Positions 17,195 through 27,506 of a stretch of DNA of 64,000 nucleotides are shown in pieces. The position numbers and the translations under genes are program-made. Origin of the DNA: Batkoa obscura. Lineage: Eukaryota; Entomophthoromycota; Entomophthoromycetes; Entomophthorales; Batkoaceae. Each line of letters starts with the position of its first letter. Within the stretch, counting starts at the first letter, position 1. Under the pieces are notes generated by a model. The model ran no database searches, was not told where the DNA came from, and was given only the letters and a program-made list of their open reading frames with translations. The stretch covers positions 1 through 64,000 of the forward strand of contig JASVEC010000060.1 in NCBI GenBank assembly GCA_030770535.1, read 5' to 3'.

Positions 17195-17324
17195 GATACA
17201 GTTCAAGTAAGAAGTAATAAAATTTTAATTACATTCAAAAGAAAAAGTTAATTAAATTTAATATTGAAAAATAATAAAATTAAATAATATGAAATAGGAA
17301 TTAATATTTATTTCAAAAAACAAA

Positions 17325-18515
17325 TTAATGTCGATTTAAATATTCTCGAATTTTAGTGGATGACAATTTATTTTTAATATCTTGTTTATTTTCATGATCT
17401 GATATTAATTCAATACAAATTATATTTAATTCATTATAACCTTTTTCAAGTCTCTTTTTGTTGACTAAAATTATATTAATATAGTTTCAATTGTTTTATT
17501 TATGACTATATATTTAAACTTACTTGCTTCGCCACCAGAAACAGTTTCTTTAGATACTATTAATGTATCAATAGTGGAATCATGGATTGTTGGGCCATAT
17601 GGATCAAAGATGGGTTCTATCTAAATAAAAAGAAAGATTAAAGAATATGAATTGAAATGATATTAATAAAAGGAATTCAATAAAACTTACAATAAATTTA
17701 AAATTGGGACGTAGTAAATTCAAAAAATGATTAATAATTTCTATTCTTTTATCATTCTTTTGAATTTCATGAGCAAATTGTTTATTTTTTAATAAGGAAT
17801 CATCTGGTAAAAGTAAATGTTAAAAAAAACTATTAATTTTATAGTTTATTAGAATATACAAACTTACCCATAATTCCACAAAATAATTTATCTTGAGCTA
17901 ATAATAAAGCTGTAGATAGCAATATTTTATGCCCTAAATGTAAATGATCAAATGTACCTCCTAAAGCTATATAATGATAAGGTACATCTTTAATAATAGT
18001 GGTTGGATGGATGACGTTATCAGTAGTTGATAAGTTAGAATCATGATAAGTTAACAAAACCAAATTGGATGAATGGAAATTATACTCTGATAGATATTGT
18101 AAATCTAATTATGTATAACAGTAAATTAGAAACAAAGTTAAAATTTTAAAAAATAAAATCAAAGTTGAAGTTTACCTTCTTTTTTAGAATAAATCTGCAA
18201 TTGATTATCAAATAAATCATTCGCTTTTTTTAAAAACTCTTTATTATAAGTCTGATAGATAATATTAATATCTAATAATAATTTATTTCCAATACTCCAA
18301 GTCCATAATTGATTATATAAATAACAGTTGATGGAATAAAGTGATTGATGAGAAGAAATGATATTACTATCATTATAAATGTAAACATAAAGTGAACGAT
18401 ACTTTAAAGTTTGTAGGAGATTTTGAATAGATTGAAGTAATTTTGAGTTGATAATAACTTGATTTTCTTTTATTTGTATATCAGTATCACTATTTATAAG
18501 AATAATTTGATTCAT
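17325..18515 (-). CDS. CAB4: Phosphopantetheine adenylyltransferase (Cab4-type, CoA synthesis)
   Basis: Five exons on the minus strand (18515-18176, 18104-17878, 17803-17691, 17620-17524, 17464-17325) give about 305 residues. The enzyme transfers AMP from ATP to 4'-phosphopantetheine, making dephospho-CoA. The nucleotidyltransferase signature [18 protein letters not shown] holds the HxGH site. It is followed in the expected order by the DPYGPT and [16 protein letters not shown] segments of eukaryotic PPATs. The N-terminal ~115 residues, before the catalytic domain, are poorly conserved, as in fungal Cab4. There is no fused dephospho-CoA kinase domain, unlike animal CoA synthase. It is convergent with MPH1 and divergent from the FIST-domain gene across about 175 bp. 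Confidence 0.88.
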
Positions 18516-18690
18516 TTTTGATTTCTATTTATATTATTATAAAATTCAACAAAAAAGAAGCATTAACTTAAATAAATTGATTGCAAAATAATCTGAACGT
18601 TTGAAAAAAACTCCTAAGTTTTATTTGAAATTTAGATTATTTTTAAAATTCAAGTTTATTTCCATTATTTTATTTACTTTTGATTTAAAA

Positions 18691-20142
18691 ATGAAACTTA
18701 TGAATAAACTAATACAAAATTTTCAATATCAATCCGTCCGTTCTTTACATTGTAAAAAATACTTGATCAATTCATCTCACTTAACCGACAAATTCCATCC
18801 TATTTACCAAAATTCACATACTGATTTAGCCATTTTATTATTCAGTAAATCATATCAACAAGTGACAAAAACATATGATTATCTTCAAACTAAGTTAAAT
18901 CCCAGTAACATACAAGCTACATTTGTGGATAATGTTATTGATAATAATTTAGAAGAAGATAATTTAGTTATATTATTAATTAATAAAGAAAATGAAAATG
19001 AAGTTTTGATCCCATTTTATCATCAAGATAAGGATGTAAAAGATTTAAATTTCAATTCAGTAGGTAGATGGCGTGTTGGGAAGCAGACGGGGTCAGTAGA
19101 AAGGAGAGAGATGGATTTAGGAAATATGAAATCGATCTCTCAAGCTGAAAATAAAGTTAAGATACCAAAAGAATTAGAAACTGTGAAAGAGTAAGTTTTG
19201 TTTTTTATATTAAGATTAAGTATTAGATTAATGGAAATTGATTAATAGGAGCAATGGAAGTTTATTTTTAATGGGAGATAATCAATTAGAGCAATATTTA
19301 CAAGTTTTAGATATTGAAATGAAAGGGGTAACTAAGGTAAAGTATTAATCATAATCATAACAATTTAATTATATTGATTTTAATCAAAATATGTTCTTAT
19401 TTCAATAGACTGGTTTTAAGTCAAGTAATACAATATTTGAGTACAATACACCTAATCAATTGTATTATAATAACAAACTCTATCAAGAAGGTTTATTAGG
19501 TTTTTATACTAACTGTATATTACCATGGAAAGTCAGTGTTGATAGATTAACTAAAATAAGTGACGAATATGAATTAAAACAATGTCAAGGAAACATAATA
19601 ATTGAATTCAAAGGATTTAATAATGCTTGTGGATTATTGAAAGAAAAAGTAGATCAATTGGGAAATAAAAATCAAAAATTAGATTTTAATCAAGTATCAA
19701 TTTGGACGAGATTAAGTAGAGAGGAGAAAGAGATAGTAAGTATAAATTAATAGTAATAAAATAATTGTATATATCTTCTTTTAGGGTTATTTTGCTATTT
19801 CAGCTGGAGATCCAAGTAATGGGAATATTGCATTAGATACGAAATTAGATTTAAAAATTGGAGATAAAATAGAAGTAAGTTCTTATAATAATTCAACATA
19901 ATACAATAATTAACAATTTCATTTATATCTAGTTTTATTATGAAGATAATAATACTTTTATAGAAAATAGAATTAATAATAATTCTAATGAATTATCGAT
20001 TAATTATTTAAATTTTGATTTAAATTATTCTATATCTAATGAATCTAAAAAGAATTCTATTATAAATTCGGAAGGTTTAATTAATTTTAATAATGGTATA
20101 TCTACTATTTTAAAGTTGAATTATTCTAAATTAAATATTTAA
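18691..20142 (+). CDS. FIST-domain-like protein, probably mitochondrial
   Basis: Five exons (18691-19190, 19249-19336, 19409-19735, 19785-19874, 19933-20142) give about 404 residues. I place the start at ATG 18691; a second ATG lies at 18700. The first residues (MKLMNKLIQNFQYQSVRSLH) are basic and hydroxylated with no acids, which suits a mitochondrial presequence. The middle (SLFLMGDNQLEQYLQVL, then NQLYYNNKLYQEGLLGF) and the end (SAGDPSNGNIALDT, then KIGDKIEFYY) follow the pattern I remember for fungal FIST-domain proteins. FIST is a sensory or small-ligand fold of unknown role in fungi. The match is from memory of the pattern, so the assignment is moderate. It shares a ~175 bp divergent promoter region with CAB4. 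Confidence 0.5.
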
Positions 20143-20236
20143 AATAACATTAAAATAAAATAAAGCAAAATAAAATAAAATAAAATAAAATAGTAATGAT
20201 ACAAACTTTCTTATTTTATTTTGATTTCCTTCTTAT

Positions 20237-21611
20237 TTATCTTATCATCCCAAGATTATTGTTATTATTATTATTATTATTATTACTCTGTCCTACATGT
20301 GGTAAACCAACCAATTTAGTCATCGAATTTAACAAAATCCAAAACAAAAGAAATAAGACTAATAAAAACTAAACAAAAAAACGTTAATTTCAAATTGTAT
20401 ATCCCAACAATAAAATAATAAAAACAAATAAACAGATAATAATACAGTAAATATATAAAACAACAAACAAATGATACAACTTTTTAACTTACCATCGATT
20501 TATAACTAAATGTTGATAAAAAAGCATCTATTAATTGACCAATTGAAATTAAACATAATTTAATAATTGAAATGGAATGAGTTGGATTTTGATTTCTACG
20601 CCTATTCCATTCCTCACATATATTTTCCATAGCTGGTCGACGTAATTCGGGATCGCATTGATTATCAATATAGTTTTTTTGAGATACAGAAATATCTCTA
20701 ATTAAAGCTAAAAGAATAAGAAGAGAAAAGTTGGATTAGTAAGTGGGAGTAATGAAAAAAGAAGTTACCTTGTTGATGTGATATATAAATATTGTAAGTG
20801 TCGTTATATAAAGTGTAAATAAACACAAAGCTTAATATTAATATAAAGATTAAAAATAAGATATTAATGATTAATTGTAGTACTCTTTTGTTTTAAAATT
20901 AAATATTAATTATGCATTAAATAAATTAATGTATAATTAAATTACCTATAGATATAATATAGTTGAGTTAAACGTTGATAGTATGTGTTATTATCATTCG
21001 AAAAATTAGAATTTGGTTTATGATTATTATTAGCATTATTATAGTTATAATTGGTATTACTTGTAGTGGATATTATATATTCATTATTTTCATTAGCATC
21101 ATAAAAATCATTCGATAAATCACTTTCATTTTTATTGTTTTTAATAAATGGATTATTATTATTATTATTATTATTATCTCTTGAGTTTTTCTTTTTTTTC
21201 TTATTTTGAAGAAATATATTACCGCTTTTACCAATAATATTGTCATTACCATCATTTAAATTATCCTCATATTGATTGTTTTTATTAATCGAGCTATCAG
21301 TAATTTCATCATTGTCATTCTTCAAATTTTCATCACTTTTTTTGTTCTCTACCAACAGCTCGTCATCAATATCCTTGTTTTTATCGTTGTGATCCTTTAG
21401 ATTATTTAGATTATTTTCATTATTCCTGTCCTTAATATAGTTTTCTTTTTCAATCTCAATATCTACTTTTTTAAATTTACGATTTCTTAGTTTATCTAAA
21501 TAATTAGATTGTGGTAAATATACTAATTATAAAACAAGATAACAATTATTAATATCTTATATTATAATAAATAGATATATATTATTTACTTGAATTTTCT
21601 TTATTGCTCAT
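20237..21611 (-). CDS. BRL1: Brr6/Brl1-type nuclear envelope protein
   Basis: Five minus-strand exons (21611-21590, 21522-20946, 20884-20769, 20707-20493, 20368-20237) give about 353 residues. The N-terminal ~210 residues are Asn/Lys/Asp-rich and disordered. A first membrane segment (ILFLIFILILSFVFIY) follows. Next is the lumenal Brr6-like domain with its Tyr, Asn and Cys pattern (YIDNQCDPELRRPAMENICEEW). An amphipathic part ends LSTFSYKS. A second membrane segment (LLVLFLLFWILL) and a short Asn-tailed terminus complete it. Brr6/Brl1 proteins act in nuclear pore assembly and nuclear-envelope lipid homeostasis in organisms with closed mitosis. I cannot tell the Brr6 and Brl1 subtypes apart. 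It is divergent from DCP1, with about 150 bp between starts. Confidence 0.8.
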
Positions 21612-21763
21612 TTTTAAAAAAAATTAAAAAAATGGAATTCTCACTTAAAAAATTTATGACTTCACACTTTGCATTTTCAATGAGTTGACGACTTCACTTC
21701 TTTTTCTTTTTTATTTAATAATTATTCTTATTTTAACTCAAATAACAAAAACCAGAAACTTCA

Positions 21764-22033
21764 ATGAATCCTAAAATTCAATACGACCTTAATTTAAAAG
21801 TAATAAAACGATATGATCCAAATATAATAGCAATACTAGATTCTTCTTCGCATTCCGTTATTTATGATTTTGATGAAAAACAAATTGGTTGGGTAATTAG
21901 ATTCATATTCATTTTATTGAAATTATTTATTAATACAACTATAATCATCATTGTAGAAATTAGCTAATTATAGTGGCCCGTTATTTTTATTTAAGAGGTA
22001 AAATAGTATACAATTTTATCTATTTAACTAATA

Positions 22034-22092
<59 letters not shown>

Positions 22093-22549
22093 TATAATTT
22101 AGAAAAATAGCTCCTTTTTATGGCATCTTTATATTAAACAGGGAAAATTTAAATAATTTTATATTTTATTTGAGTAACGAATGTCAAGTTAGTTATAATG
22201 AATATATTAATGTTAAAAGACCTGAAAGTAAGTTAATATCATTTTAATATAAAGTAGAAATAATAATAATACATAAAATATTCAATATTCAATATTCAAT
22301 ATTCAATATTAATTTTTTTATTGAATTTTTATTTTTATAATTTAGATGGTATCTTTGGTATTTGGTTATATGAAGAAAGCGATAGAGCTAGAATTGCTTC
22401 TGCTTTGGATATGTAAGTTACTAATATTTATTTATTTATTATATATTACAATAATATATTCTAGTTATTCAAGAGTCATGGCTGATGACATAACCAGTCC
22501 AAAATTTGAAGAAAATTTTAATTTATCAACAATCAATAAAAATTATTAA
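21764..22549 (+). CDS. DCP1: mRNA-decapping activator Dcp1
   Basis: Five exons (21764-21892, 21957-21997, 22103-22227, 22346-22412, 22465-22549) give 148 residues, close to the short fission-yeast form. The EVH1/PH-like fold is recognisable from LKVIKRYDPNI, VIYDFDEKQIGWKL, the junction-spanning NYSGPLFLFKRKIAPFYGIF, ILNRENLNNF, and GIFGIWLYEESDRARIA. These match the positions where Dcp1 binds Dcp2 and the Trp-rich proline-binding patch. The protein stimulates Dcp2-mediated cap removal in cytoplasmic mRNA decay. The second intron carries an AAT microsatellite (about 22036-22090). No C-terminal trimerisation extension is present. It is convergent with the METTL gene, and the two ends are under 70 bp apart. 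Confidence 0.88.
22036..22090 (+). repeat. (AAT)n microsatellite in a DCP1 intron
   Basis: About 18 AAT units lie between the donor at 21998 and the acceptor at 22102. The same repeat is in frame as Asn codons in neighbouring genes. Confidence 0.9.
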
Positions 22550-22615
22550 TTTAATAAAAAGAACTTCATTAAACAGAATCATATTCTAATTTTATTCTCC
22601 TATCAATTCCTTTTC

Positions 22616-23686
22616 TCAACACTTCTCTATCACTGCCTGTAAAAATATTCTATCTGCTTTAACTCCCAACTTAACATTCTCCATCTTTTTATGAACATAA
22701 TTAATCTCTACTACCTTAAACCCAACCTCTTGTACTAACTCTTGAAATTGATGTTGATTAAAATAAACACTAAATGTCCCATCTTGGCGTACATAAAATT
22801 GATCATCGATTTTATTACTACTCTTAAACCGAATTTCAGCTGCATCGTATTCTGCATAATCTCGAAAGAATAGTTTACCACCTGGTTTCATGGCCTAGAA
22901 TGTATTAATTAATAGGCTAATTTTTACTTTAATATAAGCTACTTACTTTATGTATATTTTCAAAGCTGGCTTTTTGTTTATTTGGTGGTATAGCAGATAT
23001 TACAAATATACAAGATACATAATCTAATTCATTTTTGACATTTTCAGATAAATCGTCTTTCGTTATATCACATACAAAAGGTATACATCTATTTGGATTA
23101 TATTCTGGATGTTCCTATAGAAAATTAAAATAATAATGTTATTTAATTGATTTGACAAAATAAAATAAAATAAAATAAAATAAAAAAAGATTAATTACTT
23201 TAACAAATTGAACTGCTCTTGGTGAAAAATCACAAGCATAAAAGATTAAATTTTTAGTTTGATTTAATACTGGATAAACAAAATTTCCAACACCACAACC
23301 TACTTCCAATATATATCTTTTCTAATTTTGAAAAAATAAAACATTATAAGTATTAATTGTTTTTTATATTAATATATTTGTCTTACTTGTTCATTTTTAT
23401 CATTATTATTAATTAATTGATTTAATTCTTCAAATTCTTTATCTATCCAATGTCGGTCTTTAAAGAAATTGACGCCATTACGTTTGTAGAATTTATCCCT
23501 GATTAAAAATTAGTTAATAGAGTTATTGAAAATTAGATAATAGAATGTATTACCAATTCTTAGATGCTTCATTACTATATTTTTTATACCAGAATTCACT
23601 TACTCCAACTTTTCGTTGTTTTAATTCTTGTTTAGTAGATTCATCAATTGTGATACACGTAGCTTTATTATTACTATTATTATTAC

Positions 23687-23743
<57 letters not shown>

Positions 23744-23801
23744 TAATTTCATTGTTAATTGAACTGGTGGTTTCATTTAAGTTTTCATTATTTGTTGACA
23801 T
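22616..23801 (-). CDS. METTL2/6/8-type tRNA m3C methyltransferase
   Basis: Five minus-strand exons (23801-23554, 23498-23397, 23321-23199, 23114-22947, 22894-22616) give about 305 residues. The leader contains a run of about 20 Asn. The conserved family block follows: VGVSEFWYKKYSNEASKNWD, then KFYKRNGVNFFKDRHWIDKEF. Next come the Rossmann SAM site ILEVGCGVGNFVYPVL, ACDFSPRAVQFVK, and the later PGGKLFFRDYAEYD and DQFYVRQDGTFSVYF motifs. This is the Trm140/METTL6 group, which makes 3-methylcytidine at position 32 of tRNA anticodon loops. There is no N-terminal actin-binding fusion as in baker's yeast Abp140. Its start is about 235 bp from that of the divergent cysteine-rich gene. Whether Thr- or Ser-tRNA is the substrate cannot be told. 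Confidence 0.88.
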
Positions 23802-24034
23802 TTTTCTATTTCTATTTTTTTGTACTAAAAAACAAAATTTTATTTTTTGTTAAATTTTCTTGATTCACCACCATTTTTAATTTACTATTTTTATAAGCTA
23901 CTATTTTCTTTATAATTCTTTGAACTAAAATTAAAACCTTGAATTATAAAGAGAACTCGATAACTCTTTAAATTCTAATAAAAATACTATAAATACAATG
24001 GAAACTAACATAATATAAAATTTATTCTCAAAAA

Positions 24035-25108
24035 ATGGCTTGTAACCTCGATTCTTATCTTTCTTCTGTTGATAATGAATGTCATTGTAAATGAATCTCA
24101 ATGTTTTATTTTAACTATTGAAAATAACTAACTTTTCTTTAAAGTATGTAACTTACCTGGTTGTGAGCGATGTAACCCCAGTGGTGAATGTATCTCATGT
24201 TATAATAATCAAACCTTACAATTAGCTGGGGATAAAGGATGTGTACTAAAACCTGAATATTATTGTAAGAATGATTTCAATGAGGGTATTTTTATAGATG
24301 GGTCATGTAAGAGTAAGTATTATAAATAATATTTACTATATTAATTTGTAATAACTAATTTATTAGAATGTGATAGTAATTGTTATCAATGTTATGGACT
24401 AAAAAAAGTGGAATGTTTATTATGTAAAGATAAAATAATTCAAGATCAAATTGAATATCCGATGATAAGAAAAAAGAATGAATGTAAAGTAATAACTCAA
24501 GATCAATTTAGTAACTATTTTAATAATTGTGGAGATTATCAAATAATTAATAAATTCGGTGTATGTGATCGTAAGCTTTGTTTCGATATTTCATTTATAA
24601 AAAGTTACTTAATCAACTCTTTATTTTAGTTTGTCCTAAAAATTGTATTTCCTGTACCTTTAATAATGTAAATAATTTATCCAATTTTAATTATACTTGT
24701 TTATCTTGTGATGATTCATTTAATTTAATTGAGGGTAAATGTATTAATAATAGCACTGATAACAATAATAATCATAACAATATAAACGAAAATAATAATA
24801 ATAATAACATAAATAATAATAATAGTGACAATACCCCATCGAATGATAGTCCTAACAACAAACCTAATTCATCTATTGATAATACTCAAATGATAGCTAT
24901 ATCGAGTTCAATAATGATTGTACTATTATTAATAGCCGTTCTAATAATTTATAAGTTAATAAAAAATCATCAAGTTAAATTAAATAATCAAAAAAAAGTC
25001 ATGGATTATCGCTGGAACTTAATCAATCATAACAATCAAACCAAAGATTCACAAAACTCATCTACTTTAGATGTGCCATTAACTAGTCTAAATAAATCTA
25101 TTAAATAA
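24035..25108 (+). CDS. Cysteine-rich single-pass membrane protein (furin/VSP-like repeats)
   Basis: Four exons (24035-24086, 24145-24312, 24367-24570, 24630-25108) give about 300 residues. The ectodomain is made of CxxC-rich modules: CNLPGCERC and ECISC, then CDSNCYQC and CLLCKD, then CPKNCISC and CLSCDDSF. These resemble growth-factor-receptor or furin-type cysteine-rich repeats. An Asn-rich stalk of about 50 residues leads to one membrane helix (IMIVLLLIAVLIIY) and a basic cytoplasmic tail. That is a type I receptor-like layout. No signal peptide follows the ATG I chose (MACNLDSYLSS). Either an upstream exon is missing from my model or the protein is inserted another way. Function and ligand are unknown. 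Confidence 0.6.
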
Positions 25109-25188
25109 AAAATAAAAAAATTGAATTATATATATAAAATTAAATTTATAACATATTAAAAAAACATTATTGCATACTATAAAAATAC

Positions 25189-25802
25189 TCAAACCAAACG
25201 AAAAGTATCATTAGCAATAAAATAAGCGTTAGCTTGTTGAGGGTCCGGGGATAATAAAAATATTTGAGAAAATGGATAAGCTTTTTTTTCACCGCCAAAA
25301 CTAATGGTACCCGATACAAATACTTGAATACAACAAGGGCCATTTAAATACGTTGAGACTAAAAATAAAATTCAATAAATATTAGTTTTTGTTAATTAAT
25401 TGAAGGGGAATTTGATAGGTTTTAAAAAAATAACTTACATGGAAGTGGATGTGAGTTGACTGTTGAAACCGTAGTTCTTGAAGTAGGTACCCTTGGTTGA
25501 AAGGTATTTATTGAGTCTAAACCTTTGATTAAATTGCCTAAAAATAACTCATTATTAAGTTTCCATTTCAATTACTAAACTCGGCTACCATTAAACACCA
25601 TTGTCGAATTCTCTTTATAAAATACGTTCCAAGACTAAAATGTTTATTGAATATTATTTAAATAAAACTTATTTGATATTGAAGTTAGTGAAATATTTGA
25701 AATTACCAGTCTTTTATTGTCCAATATATCATAGTATGAAGCTACAAATTTTTCAGCCACTTCAAATGCATCAGCAAATAATAATCCCATATTGATACTC
25801 AT
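25189..25802 (-). CDS. NXT1: NTF2-fold protein, Nxt1/p15-like mRNA export cofactor
   Basis: Four minus-strand exons (25802-25707, 25634-25589, 25537-25439, 25358-25189) give 136 residues, the usual size for NTF2 or Nxt1. The order of conserved segments fits the NTF2 fold: AEKFVASYYDILDNKRL, then STMVFNGNLIKGLDSI across a junction, then TVNSHPLPF, then CIQVFVSGTISFGG, PFSQIFLL and YFIANDTFRLV. Nxt1 pairs with Mex67/NXF1 to carry mRNA through the pore. Plain NTF2, which imports Ran, is the main alternative. I lean to Nxt1 because of the NDTFRLV ending. The second donor is the weak GTAGCC, chosen because it keeps the fold in frame. Confidence 0.7.
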
Positions 25803-27506
25803 CTTTGCGTTATCTTTTTTTTTAAATCTTGCTATTAGTATATATTGGCTTGTAAAGTTATAATTAAGTTTCAATTGATTATGTATTTTTTGGTTGTTGG
25901 ATTCTATCTATTTCCCTTTTTTAATAAAAAAATAACATTTAATTTTTTTTAAATATCTTTTAATGTGACCAAGATTGCAAAGATTTGGATCAATTTGTCC
26001 AATGAAATCTTTAGTTGATAGAAATTAATTGCAAAATTGGATGTGGAAGGAAGATAACTTTATTAAATTTGAGTCCAAACTTAAAAAAAAAGATTAATTA
26101 TAGTATTTTATAAAGAGTATACAGCTAATTCAATATCTAAAAAAAATGTCAAGAAATAAAATAATTGATATTAAATATATGTCTTGGTTTTAATGTTTTT
26201 TTACAACACATTATTATAAATAATTGTATAAACTTATTAATATCAAAACTAAGGATAATAAATAAATAAAGCTGTTTTTATAAAAAGTTGATTATATTGA
26301 ACTTTATATATATACATAAAAGTTTTAATTTTATTATTAAACATAATCTTATCGAACAGTATATAATATGAAATGCAAAGATTTATTTATCAAAAAAACT
26401 TGGTAACCAGATATCACTAGTACTACTGTTTACTTTAAATTTTAAGCTTTTTAAAAAATTCCCACTATCCTTCGGAAGTTAGTTAGTATATGAAGATGTA
26501 TTTTTTTGTTTAATTTGCAATCTTTTTGCTCAAACAGTGATTAAAAAATGAAAAAAGTGATGAAACCAAAAAAAAACATCCTCACATGTTTTATTTTGGA
26601 TTCAACTACAAAGCCATTAACCCAAATATGCTCTAGAATCTTTTTTATCTTAGAAAGTGATATTGTCCACCGCTCCTTGATAGCACCAATTATTAAATAT
26701 TTTTTGTATTTATTTTTGTCGCTTGTTTGTTTCAATCTTCACAAATAATAACTTGATGTTGCTGACATCCTTTTTATAATTATGTGCCTATGGTAGTGTT
26801 TATTTAGAATGAAAGAATGAATGAATAAAATCATAAATCACTAACGCGAGTTAAAGGGAGGAAAGGTCTTTAACATTAGTAGAATTTTTTGGCCTAAACG
26901 TGCTCACCTCAAGAATTTTCTAATCTGATTTAAATTTCTGTGATTTAAAAGAGGTTAGGAAGAATTCATTAATAAGAAAGTGTTTCTGTTTTAGTATAAA
27001 TAAAGAGATAAGGACTGCATGACATTTATTTTCAAGAACCATTTTGCAGTAGTATCTATGAATGATACATATGACTAATATTCCAAGTGATGATAAATGG
27101 GGATCGGAGCTTACCGTCATCTTTTTATAAATATTCTACTTTTTTTTTATTTCTTCTCAACCTTTGTTTAGCACTTTTGGCAAAAATATATTTTGATCCT
27201 ATATCAAATTTTTCTTTATAAAAGAGTCAATGTAGTTTACGATTCTTTTCCTCTTTATGGAATGTAAAATCAAATAGTCAAATGAATTAAATTAATGTTT
27301 ATTATACTTTTTCTTATAAAGAAAAAAGAGATGTCTTATGATTGAAATTTATTCTGCTCTCTATTATTTGTTTATAAATCACTTAGGAATTTGAACTCTT
27401 TCAAAAAATCAAAAAAAATAAATAAATATTTTAATTTAAAACTTTAAAAAAAAAAAACTTTAACAATAGAGTTGATTTTATTAATTACATATATTTGTTA
27501 CTTTTT
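25803..27506. other. AT-rich intergenic region
   Basis: About 1.7 kb. It holds one MITE-like copy (26488-26588). A short open frame at 26920-27120 (minus, 66 codons) has no recognisable family and is not called a gene. Nothing else is seen. Confidence 0.45.
26488..26588 (+). repeat. ~105 bp palindromic MITE-like repeat
   Basis: It runs from ATATGAAGATGTATTTTTTT to AAAAAACATCCTCACATG, with the GTGATGAAACC segment intact and the AGCGCT core changed to CAGTGATT. Confidence 0.65.

Noticed and set aside
20157-23187. TAAAA pentamer runs at 20157-20195 and 23158-23187, and a CAATATT run near 22279
   Set aside because: Short simple repeats expected in AT-rich DNA; no structure or function is suggested.
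23545-23853. Leu-rich plus-strand open frame
   Set aside because: It is antisense to the first exon of the METTL gene and its Leu run is the complement of Asn codons.
26541-26748. Overlapping open frames on both strands near 26.6 kb
   Set aside because: Both begin inside a MITE-like repeat and have no features of a real protein.
26920-27120. 66-codon minus-strand open frame
   Set aside because: It is short and of unknown similarity, and no splice partners or promoter-like context were seen. Kept only as part of the intergenic description.
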